Shown here: piece after piece, positions 5,807 to 11,194 of the stretch
Position numbering within the stretch: the stretch's first letter is position 1
Layout of the letters: each line of letters begins with the position of its first letter
From: JBFXDI01 sp050181295
Lineage (GTDB): Bacteria > Pseudomonadota > Alphaproteobacteria > Rhizobiales > Aestuariivirgaceae
Reading direction: 5' to 3'
Length of the DNA: 11,194 nucleotides
Assembly: GCA_050181295.1 (NCBI GenBank)
Contig: JBFXDI010000123.1
Location: 1 to 11,194, forward strand
Made by a program: the position numbers and the translations under genes
The notes under the pieces: model-generated
Databases searched by the model: none
What the model was told of the DNA's origin: nothing
What the model saw: the letters and a program-made list of their open reading frames with translations, nothing else

Positions 5807-6781
5807 TCAATCGCCGAGCGCGGAGGAGAACTCCGGATCGATCAGGCTGTCGACCGCCTGCTCGACATTGACCGAGGCCTCGATCACGCCCGCGTGCTGG
5901 AGCGCGAGCCCCGCCGCAAGGATCGTCTCGCGCTGCGGCGCGCCGATCTTGTTGTGCGTGAGCTCGGTCCGCTCGCCGAGCTGCTTGTTGGCGACCTCGA
6001 CCGGGATCTTGGCTTCCTTGGCCAGGAGCTCGGCAAGCTCCTTGGGATGCTCAAGCGCCCATTTGCGGCCTTCCTCGTAGACCTTGAGCACGCGCGCGAT
6101 GATCTCGGGGTTGGTCTTGGCAAACTCCTCGCGCACATTGAGCACGCCCCAGCTATTGGCCTCGGGCTTCTGGAAGAAGAGTTTTGCTCCCTCCTGAAGC
6201 TCGGCCGAGGCCATCATCGGGTCGAGGCCGGCCCAGGCATCCACGTCGCCGCGCGAGAGCGCCAGCCGTCCGTCCGCGTGCTGCAGGAGCACGAAGGTCA
6301 CCTCGTCCGCCTTCACGCCGGCGCCGTCCAGCGCCCGCATGAGGAAGATGTGCGGATCGGTACCGCGCGTCACCGCCACGCGCTTGCCCTTCAGATCCTC
6401 GACCTTCGTGATCGCGCTGTCCTTGGAGGTGACGAGCGCCGTCCATTCGGGCCTGGAATAGACGTAGATCGACTTGATGGGATTGCCGTTGATCCTGGCG
6501 ATGAGCGCCGCGGCGCCCGCCGAGGAGCCGAAATGGATCGAGTCGGCGTTCAGGAACTCGAGCGCCTTGTTGGAGCCGAGCGACTGCACCCAGCGCACGC
6601 CGATGCCGTCCTTCTCGAACTCCTTCTCGACGAGCTTCTGGTCCTTCAGCACCAGGCTCACCGGATTGTAGAAGGCCCAGTCGATCCGGATCTCGTCCAG
6701 GGCCGCCGCGGAAAGGGGGGCAGGGGAGGCGAGCGCGATGAGCGCCGCGGCCGCAAAAGCACGTCTCGTCAAGCGGAACAT
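5807..6781 (-). CDS. ssuA: ABC transporter substrate-binding protein, aliphatic sulfonate type
   Basis: A 324-residue periplasmic binding protein of the SsuA family (NMT1/THI5-like fold), which delivers its ligand to the permease. The N-terminus MFRLTRRAFAAAALIAL has a Tat-like TRRxF motif (residues 5-9) and ends in an SAAA cleavage region near 25-28. Mature features include IRIDWAFYNPVSLVL, GSNKALEFLNADSIHFGSS, VEDLKGKRVAVTRGTDPH and DAWAGLDPMM, which are typical of sulfonate binders. ATG6781 is preceded by GGAGG at 9-nt spacing, supporting the start. It is the first gene of a leftward three-gene operon. The promoter is not obvious in the 136-bp region shared with the divergent adenosyltransferase gene. 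Sulfonate is the likely ligand by family, but related proteins bind taurine, nitrate-like anions or pyrimidine precursors. Confidence 0.87.
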   Translation of the reverse strand: MFRLTRRAFAAAALIALASPAPLSAAALDEIRIDWAFYNPVSLVLKDQKLVEKEFEKDGIGVRWVQSLGSNKALEFLNADSIHFGSSAGAAALIARINGNPIKSIYVYSRPEWTALVTSKDSAITKVEDLKGKRVAVTRGTDPHIFLMRALDGAGVKADEVTFVLLQHADGRLALSRGDVDAWAGLDPMMASAELQEGAKLFFQKPEANSWGVLNVREEFAKTNPEIIARVLKVYEEGRKWALEHPKELAELLAKEAKIPVEVANKQLGERTELTHNKIGAPQRETILAAGLALQHAGVIEASVNVEQAVDSLIDPEFSSALGD

Positions 6782-6843
6782 GGACAGAGTCCTCCGTCGA
6801 TAACAGGCGATTTTGCGGATCGGCGATAGCTGTGGCACATCCG

Positions 6844-6878
6844 GCGGGGCCCCGCAAGCCGCGATCGGGGCGATCGCG
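6844..6878. promoter_or_regulatory. Two inverted repeats between ssuA and the adenosyltransferase gene
   Basis: GCGGGGCCCCGC (6844-6855) is a perfect 12-bp palindrome. Five bases further, CGCGATCG (6860-6867) and CGATCGCG (6871-6878) form a perfect 8-bp inverted repeat around GGG. Both lie between divergent genes and about 40-70 bp before the start of the rightward gene, so they may be operators. There is no recognisable cobalamin riboswitch in this 136-bp region and no convincing sigma-70 promoter on either strand. Confidence 0.35.
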
Positions 6879-6917
6879 CCGTTTGCTTTCTCGTTCGACG
6901 CGCAGTAGGCATTGGCC

Positions 6918-7508
6918 ATGGTCGTCCTCAACCGCATCTATACCCGCACCGGCGACGACGGCACGACCGCGCTGGGCTCGGGCGTCCGAATCCCCAAGAC
7001 CCATCCCCGGATTTCGGCCTACGGCACGGTCGATGAGACCAATGCCTGCGTGGGACTGGCGAGGCTTCGCACGAGCGAGGCGGAATTCCTGGTCCTCGAC
7101 GCCATGCTGGCGCGCATCCAGAACGACCTCTTCGATCTCGGAGCCGACCTCTGCGTGCCGGACACAGGCGAGCCCTTGGAATTCGAGCCGCTGCGCATCG
7201 TTGCCGCGCAGGTAGAGCGGCTGGAGCGCGAGATCGATGCGCTCAACGCCGACCTCCAGCCCTTACGCTCCTTCGTGCTGCCCGCTGGCCACGCCGCGGC
7301 CGTCCACCTGCATCTCGCCCGCACCGTCGCAAGGCGCGCCGAGCGCCTGATGGTGGAGCTGGCGCAGATGCCCGGGGAGGCGGTCTCGGGGCCTGCGCTC
7401 CGATACGTCAACCGGCTCTCCGACTTCTTGTTCGTGGCGAGCCGCTGGGCGAACGCGAAAGCCGCGGGCGACGTGCTCTGGGAGCCGGGCAAAACCCGCC
7501 AGGGCTGA
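6918..7508 (+). CDS. pduO: ATP:cob(I)alamin adenosyltransferase, PduO type
   Basis: A 196-residue cytoplasmic enzyme that transfers the adenosyl group of ATP to cob(I)alamin, making adenosylcobalamin for mutases such as methylmalonyl-CoA mutase. The ATP-binding N-terminus YTRTGDDGTTALG (8-20), YGTVDETNA (35-43), SFVLPAG (118-124), VARRAERL (137-144) and YVNRLSDFLFVASRWAN (163-179) are the conserved blocks of the PduO/MMAB family, and the length is typical. ATG6918 is chosen over the in-frame TTG two codons earlier because the protein then starts MVVLNRIYTRTG as in relatives; TAGG lies 8 nt upstream. It is followed after 1 nt by the rhomboid gene. A similar gene lies near etfB in some rhizobia (recollection). 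Confidence 0.93.
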   Translation: MVVLNRIYTRTGDDGTTALGSGVRIPKTHPRISAYGTVDETNACVGLARLRTSEAEFLVLDAMLARIQNDLFDLGADLCVPDTGEPLEFEPLRIVAAQVERLEREIDALNADLQPLRSFVLPAGHAAAVHLHLARTVARRAERLMVELAQMPGEAVSGPALRYVNRLSDFLFVASRWANAKAAGDVLWEPGKTRQG

Positions 7509-7509
7509 C

Positions 7510-8217
7510 ATGTTCGTCCCCCTCCACGACAACACGCCCTTAAGGCTCATCCGCTTCCAGTATGCGACCGGCCTGATCATCGCCATCAATACGCTGGTCA
7601 CAATCTACATGCAGACGCTGTCGGGCGATTCGGCGGAGATGTATTTCGCGCTCTCCTTCGGCGCCATTCCGGCCCTCATCACGGATCATATCCCGACCGT
7701 CGAAGGCATTCAGGCGGTGGCAGAGCCCCTGACGCTCCTCACCTACATGTTTCTGCATGCGGGCTGGCTGCATCTCATCTCGAACATGCTTTTCCTGTGG
7801 GTCTTTGCCGACAATGTGGAGGATGCGTTCGGGCATCTGGGCTTCGTTGCCTTCTATCTTCTCTGCGGGGCCGCCGCGGGCCTTGCGCATGCCTTCATGC
7901 TGCCGACCTCGCAGGCGCCCCTGATAGGCGCCTCGGGCGCGGTGTCGGGCGTCCTCGCTGCCTATCTCGTGCTCTTTCCCAAGGCACGCGTCTGGGTGCT
8001 CCTCTTCATGCGCGTGCCCCTTCGCATCCCGGCCTACTGGGCGCTCATCGGCTGGATCCTGTTCCAGTTTTTCTCCCTGGTCGTGGCCTCTCCCGATGAC
8101 GAGGTGCAGGTCGCCTGGTGGGCCCATATCGGCGGCTTCATGGCGGGCCTCCTCCTCACCCTCCTGTTGCGCAACCGCCTGATGGAGCGGCTGGCGCGGG
8201 TGCCGCTCGGCTCCTAG
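7510..8217 (+). CDS. Rhomboid-family intramembrane serine protease
   Basis: A 235-residue integral membrane protein expected to cleave membrane proteins within the bilayer. The catalytic dyad is visible: Ser142 in GASGAVSG and His206 in WWAHIGGFMAG. His88 and Asn92 (HLISN) match the HxxxN oxyanion-hole motif of GlpG. About six membrane helices can be traced: 18-35, 76-100, 109-130, 140-158, 172-194 and 203-222. The catalytic residues are all present, so it should be active and not an iRhom-like pseudoprotease. The ATG follows the adenosyltransferase stop by one base (TGAcATG), so the two are probably translationally coupled although no functional link is known. Natural substrates cannot be predicted. 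Confidence 0.93.
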   Translation: MFVPLHDNTPLRLIRFQYATGLIIAINTLVTIYMQTLSGDSAEMYFALSFGAIPALITDHIPTVEGIQAVAEPLTLLTYMFLHAGWLHLISNMLFLWVFADNVEDAFGHLGFVAFYLLCGAAAGLAHAFMLPTSQAPLIGASGAVSGVLAAYLVLFPKARVWVLLFMRVPLRIPAYWALIGWILFQFFSLVVASPDDEVQVAWWAHIGGFMAGLLLTLLLRNRLMERLARVPLGS

Positions 8218-8260
8218 CTTTCCGGTGTCGCATCGGCCGCAAGCTGCGTCGCCGCGTACA

Positions 8261-8289
8261 TTGACTTGGGGAACCGCCGTCCCTAGGGT
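8261..8289 (+). promoter_or_regulatory. Candidate promoter of etfB-etfA
   Basis: TTGACT (8261-8266) is separated by exactly 17 nt from TAGGGT (8284-8289), a -35/-10 pair of the relaxed type common in alphaproteobacteria. The 8-bp palindrome CCCTAGGG (8281-8288) overlaps the -10. The leader to the etfB ATG would be about 78 nt. The rest of the 156-bp gap after the rhomboid gene shows no clear terminator. Confidence 0.5.
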
Positions 8290-8373
8290 CCCGCCGCATT
8301 CTGCAGCCTGGCGGGCCGCAGGCCGTCTTTTCCCGCCTTCAACCCGCCCCTGAACGTGCGAGAGCGGAACGAG

Positions 8374-9123
8374 ATGAAGGTCCTGGTGTGCGTGAAGCGG
8401 GTCGTCGACTACAACGTCAAGATCCGCGTCAAGGCCGACGGCTCCGGGGTGGAGCTTGCCAACGTCAAGATGTCCATGAACCCCTTCGACGAGATCGGGG
8501 TCGAGGAGGCGGTGAGGCTCAAGGAGGCGGGCAAGGCGAGCGAGGTCGTCGCCGTCTCGATCGGCCCGCAGCAGGCGCAGGAGACCATCCGCACCGCGCT
8601 CGCAATGGGCGCCGACCGCGGCATCCTCGTCAAGCATGACGCCTATGTGGAGCCGCTCGGCGTCGCCAAGCTGCTCAAGGCCGTGATCGAGCAGGAAAAG
8701 CCCGACCTCGTCATCCTCGGCAAGCAGGCGATCGACGACGACTGCAACCAGACGGGCCAGATGCTGGCGGCGCTGCTCGGCTGGGCGCAAGGCACCTTCG
8801 CATCCAAGATCGAGCTCAATGGCGGCGAGGCGGCCGTCACGCGCGAGATCGACGGCGGACTCCAGACCGTGAAGCTCAAGATGCCGGTCATCGTCACGAC
8901 CGACCTGCGCCTCAACCAGCCGCGCTACGCTTCGCTTCCCAACATCATGAAGGCCAAGAAGAAGCCGCTCGACGAGAAAAGCCCGGCGGACCTCGGCGTC
9001 GACGTGACGCCGCGCATCAAGGTGCAGAAGACCGAGGAGCCGCCCAAGCGCCAGGCGGGCAGGAAGGTGGGCTCGGTCTCCGAGCTCGTGGACAGTCTCA
9101 AGAACGAAGCCGGGGTGATCTGA
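8374..9123 (+). CDS. etfB: Electron transfer flavoprotein beta subunit
   Basis: A 249-residue cytoplasmic subunit of the EtfAB heterodimer, which accepts electrons from acyl-CoA and related dehydrogenases and passes them to ETF:quinone oxidoreductase. MKVLVCVKRVVDYNVKIRVK is the standard EtfB start, so ATG8374 is preferred to the in-frame GTG six codons earlier. The AMP-binding region contains GKQAIDDDCNQTGQ (about 116-129). The recognition loop RYASLPNIMKAKKKPL (184-199) carries the anchor Leu188, matching Leu195 of human ETF-beta and typical of the fatty-acid-oxidation group rather than the nitrogen-fixation FixA group. It is followed after 2 nt by etfA, forming one transcript. Confidence 0.96.
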   Translation: MKVLVCVKRVVDYNVKIRVKADGSGVELANVKMSMNPFDEIGVEEAVRLKEAGKASEVVAVSIGPQQAQETIRTALAMGADRGILVKHDAYVEPLGVAKLLKAVIEQEKPDLVILGKQAIDDDCNQTGQMLAALLGWAQGTFASKIELNGGEAAVTREIDGGLQTVKLKMPVIVTTDLRLNQPRYASLPNIMKAKKKPLDEKSPADLGVDVTPRIKVQKTEEPPKRQAGRKVGSVSELVDSLKNEAGVI

Positions 9124-9125
9124 CC

Positions 9126-10067
9126 ATGGCCACGCTCCTCATCGCCGAACACGACAACCAGGGTCTCAAGGACACGACGGCCAAGACCCTCACGGCGGCG
9201 CTGCAACTCGGCGGCGACGTGCATGTGCTGGTCGCGGGCAGCAACAGCGAAGGCGCGGCCAAGGCCGCCTCGGCGCTTCAGGGCGTCAAGAAGGTGCTGC
9301 ACTGCGAGTCGCCCCTCTTCGAGCGCCCGCTGGCCGAGGCCACGGCGGCGCTGGTCGTGCCGCTGATGGCGAACTACGACGCCGTCGTGGCGCCGGCCAC
9401 CACCAACGGCAAGAACTACATGCCGCGCATCGCGGCGCTGCTCGACGTCATGCAGATCTCCGAGATCACCGAGGTCAAGGGTCCGGACACCTTCGTGCGC
9501 CTGATCTATGCCGGCAACGCCGTGCAGACGGTGCAATCGACCGATCCGAAGAAGGTGATCACGGTCAGGACCGCCGCCTACCAGGCGACGGGCGACGGCG
9601 GCTCGGCGGCGATCGAGTCCCTCGCGGCGCCGACCGATCCCGGCCTTTCCTCCTATGTGGGCGAGAACCTGTCGAAGTCCGAGCGCCCCGAGCTCACCTC
9701 CGCCAAGATTGTCATCTCGGGCGGACGCGGCATGCAGAACGGCGAGAATTTCAAGCTGCTCGAGGCCGTGGCCGACAAGCTCGGCGCGGCGGTCGGCGCC
9801 TCGCGCGCGGCGGTCGACGCGGGCTACGTGCCGAACGACTATCAGGTCGGCCAGACCGGCAAGGTGGTCGCCCCGGACCTCTATGTGGCGGTCGGCATCT
9901 CCGGCGCCATCCAGCATCTCGCGGGCATGAAGGATTCCAAGGTCATCGTCGCCATCAACAAGGACGAGGAGGCGCCGATCTTCCAGGTTGCGGATTACGG
10001 CCTGGTCGGCGACCTGTTCAAGCTCGTGCCGGAACTCACCGAAGAGCTTGCAAAGCGCGGTTATTGA
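9126..10067 (+). CDS. etfA: Electron transfer flavoprotein alpha subunit
   Basis: A 313-residue FAD-binding partner of EtfB and a standard length for the housekeeping ETF. The N-terminal domain (MATLLIAEHDNQGL to about 190) packs against EtfB. The C-terminal FAD domain has SGGRGMQNGENF (198-209), GASRAAVDAGYVPNDYQVGQTGK (224-246; Arg227 and Thr244 lie in the flavin-contacting segments) and the ETF-alpha signature LYVAVGISGAIQH (252-264), followed by AINKDEEAPIF (276-286). Two bases separate it from etfB. A weak hairpin terminator follows, so the next gene may be transcribed separately. No ETF:quinone oxidoreductase gene is in the window. Confidence 0.96.
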   Translation: MATLLIAEHDNQGLKDTTAKTLTAALQLGGDVHVLVAGSNSEGAAKAASALQGVKKVLHCESPLFERPLAEATAALVVPLMANYDAVVAPATTNGKNYMPRIAALLDVMQISEITEVKGPDTFVRLIYAGNAVQTVQSTDPKKVITVRTAAYQATGDGGSAAIESLAAPTDPGLSSYVGENLSKSERPELTSAKIVISGGRGMQNGENFKLLEAVADKLGAAVGASRAAVDAGYVPNDYQVGQTGKVVAPDLYVAVGISGAIQHLAGMKDSKVIVAINKDEEAPIFQVADYGLVGDLFKLVPELTEELAKRGY

Positions 10068-10075
10068 GCAGGTGC

Positions 10076-10097
10076 AACCGGCCGGATCGCCGGTTTT
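10076..10097 (+). terminator. Weak intrinsic terminator after etfA
   Basis: AACCGGC (10076-10082) pairs perfectly with GCCGGTT (10089-10095) across the loop CGGATC. A run of four T (10094-10097) overlaps the stem's end. It starts 9 nt after the etfA stop. The T-run is short, so termination is probably partial. Confidence 0.5.
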
Positions 10098-10138
10098 CCG
10101 CAGGGCGGCACGGAGCATACCGCAGGTGCGAAACAGGC

Positions 10139-10167
10139 TTGCCCAGCCTTTGGGCAGATTGTAGGCT
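10139..10167 (+). promoter_or_regulatory. Candidate hbd promoter with an overlapping inverted repeat
   Basis: TTGCCC (10139-10144) and TAGGCT (10162-10167) are spaced by exactly 17 nt, an architecture like the one before etfB. The inverted repeat TGCCCA (10140-10145) / TGGGCA (10151-10156) with loop GCCTT covers the -35 and the first part of the spacer, where a repressor would block polymerase. The match to consensus is moderate. The leader to the hbd ATG would be about 27 nt, with AGGTGG (10185-10190) as ribosome site. Confidence 0.4.
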
Positions 10168-10200
10168 CCCCGCCCAATCGCGGCAGGTGGTGGCTGAATA

Positions 10201-11076
10201 ATGAAGATCCGCAAGATCGGCGTCATCGGCGCCGGCCAGATGGGCAGCGGCATCGCGCATGTCTGTGCGCTGGGCGGCTACGAAATCGCGCTGAACGACC
10301 TCACGCGCGACCGCATCGACGCCGCGCTCAAGATCATCGACACCAACATGACCCGGCAGGTCCGGGCGGAGAAGGTCACGGAAGCCGAAAGAAACGCGGC
10401 GCTCGGCCGGATTTCCACGGTCGATTCCTACGCGGGCTTGAACGATTGCGATCTCGTCATCGAGACCGTGGTCGAGGACGAGCAGGTCAAGCGCAAGGTG
10501 CTCGCCGAGGTCTGCCCGCATCTCAGGGCCGACGCGCTGCTCGGCACCAACACCTCCACCATCTCCGTCACGCGGCTTGCCGCCGCGACCGACCGGCCGG
10601 AACGCTTCATGGGCGTCCACTTCATGAACCCTGCGCCGGTCATGGAGCTGATCGAACTCATCCGCGGCATCGCCACGGACGACGACACCTTCCAGACGGT
10701 GCGGGATTTCGCGTCCTCGCTCGGGAAGACCGTCGCGGTGGCGGAGGATTTCCCGGCCTTCATCGTCAACCGCATCCTGCTGCCGATGATCAACGAGGCG
10801 GTCTACACGCTCTATGAAGGCGTGGGGTCCGTCGAGGCCATCGACACCGCCATGAAGCTCGGCGCACACCATCCCATGGGTCCGCTTGAGCTCGCGGACT
10901 TCATCGGTCTCGACACCTGCCTCTCGATCATGCAGGTGCTCTATGAGGGCCTGGCGGACTCGAAGTACCGCCCCTGTCCGCTGCTGGTGAAATATGTCGA
11001 AGCCGGCTGGCTCGGTCGCAAGACCAACCGCGGCTTCTACGACTACCGCGGCGAGAAGCCGGTTCCCACGCGCTGA
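10201..11076 (+). CDS. hbd: 3-hydroxybutyryl-CoA dehydrogenase
   Basis: A 291-residue cytoplasmic NAD(P)-dependent enzyme that interconverts 3-hydroxyacyl-CoA (short chain) and 3-oxoacyl-CoA in fatty acid, butyrate and polyhydroxybutyrate metabolism. The Rossmann motif GAGQMG (10-15) starts the N-terminal domain. The catalytic set is complete and correctly spaced: Ser119 (NTSTIS), His140 (GVHFMNPAP), Glu152 and Asn190 (IVNRILLPMINEA). These spacings equal those of human SCHAD (Ser137, His158, Glu170, Asn208). The C-terminal domain has GAHHPMGPLELADFIGLD (221-238) and ends GRKTNRGFYDY. The length fits the stand-alone bacterial Hbd/PaaH group, not the fused FadB type. It follows etfBA by 133 bp, an order I associate with other alphaproteobacteria. 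PaaH-type roles in aromatic degradation are possible, but no such genes lie nearby. Confidence 0.95.
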   Translation: MKIRKIGVIGAGQMGSGIAHVCALGGYEIALNDLTRDRIDAALKIIDTNMTRQVRAEKVTEAERNAALGRISTVDSYAGLNDCDLVIETVVEDEQVKRKVLAEVCPHLRADALLGTNTSTISVTRLAAATDRPERFMGVHFMNPAPVMELIELIRGIATDDDTFQTVRDFASSLGKTVAVAEDFPAFIVNRILLPMINEAVYTLYEGVGSVEAIDTAMKLGAHHPMGPLELADFIGLDTCLSIMQVLYEGLADSKYRPCPLLVKYVEAGWLGRKTNRGFYDYRGEKPVPTR

Positions 11077-11091
11077 AGCCCGCCTCGCTTT

Positions 11092-11159
11092 CGTAGCGCT
11101 ACGGCAACAACCAGCAGCAGTCACGAAGCAGGGAAACGCATTCGGCAACTGCCGATGCG
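11092..11159. other. Palindrome and hairpin after hbd, at window end
   Basis: The last 118 bp hold no gene start I can support. CGTAGCGCTACG (11092-11103) is a perfect 12-bp palindrome 15 nt after the hbd stop. CGCATTCGGC (11137-11146) pairs with GCCGATGCG (11151-11159) in a 9-bp stem with one bulged T and loop AACT. The DNA then becomes AT-rich (GAATATATCCTTAG, 11166-11179), possibly the start of a promoter for a gene beyond the window. No T-run follows either stem. Confidence 0.4.
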
Positions 11160-11194
11160 ACTCCAGAATATATCCTTAGACCCTGACGCAACTC

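Noticed and set aside
6782..6917. Cobalamin riboswitch before the adenosyltransferase gene
   Set aside because: No B12-box (GCCACTG) or compatible fold is visible in this 136-bp region, and it would be short for one.
6883..6918. TTGCTT-17-TAGGCA as promoter of a leaderless adenosyltransferase mRNA
   Set aside because: The -10 lacks the final T and matches only two positions; the -35 matches three. Too weak to report as a feature.
7540..10253. Long minus-strand open frames (7540-8790, 8925-10253), and similar ones at 10036-11148 (minus) and 5492-6829 (plus)
   Set aside because: Each lies opposite a well-identified gene (rhomboid, etfBA, hbd, sulfonate importer), spans several genes and intergenic DNA, and has shadow-type composition.

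Overview
This is an ordinary-looking, GC-rich chromosomal window from an alphaproteobacterium. The gene families (rhizobial/Brucella-type heme receptor, rhizobial-style EtfB of 249 residues, the etfB-etfA-hbd order) suggest Hyphomicrobiales, but this is family recognition and not a database result. I see no transposase, integrase, phage gene or CRISPR array.

Layout. (1) 1-124: a leftward tRNA-Phe(GAA) gene with encoded CCA and a strong stable-RNA-type promoter. (2) 125-4144, rightward: a heme acquisition unit made of an outer-membrane TonB-dependent heme receptor, a small secreted four-cysteine protein of unknown function, and a TonB protein whose start overlaps the stop of the preceding gene. 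Three consecutive hairpins sit between the receptor and the two downstream genes. (3) 4154-6781, leftward: an aliphatic-sulfonate-type ABC importer (binding protein, permease, ATPase), convergent with tonB with only 9 bp between the stop codons. (4) 6918-8217, rightward: a PduO-type cobalamin adenosyltransferase followed after 1 nt by a rhomboid intramembrane protease. (5) 8374-11076, rightward: etfB, etfA and a 3-hydroxybutyryl-CoA dehydrogenase, with candidate promoters before etfB and before hbd.

How the genes work together. The receptor binds heme at the surface and TonB supplies energy from the inner membrane. The ExbB/ExbD motor and the periplasmic/inner-membrane heme importer are not in this window and must lie elsewhere. 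The sulfonate importer is a separate sulfur-scavenging unit without its monooxygenase here. EtfAB accepts electrons from acyl-CoA dehydrogenases, and Hbd handles the 3-hydroxyacyl-CoA step of short-chain fatty acid or polyhydroxybutyrate metabolism. Adenosylcobalamin made by the PduO enzyme would serve enzymes such as methylmalonyl-CoA mutase, so the right half has a loose acyl-CoA theme.

Nothing here is a clearly new system. The points most worth a second look are the tandem hairpins and a start-codon-masking hairpin downstream of the receptor, the unnamed four-cysteine protein between receptor and TonB, and the palindromes in the intergenic regions.
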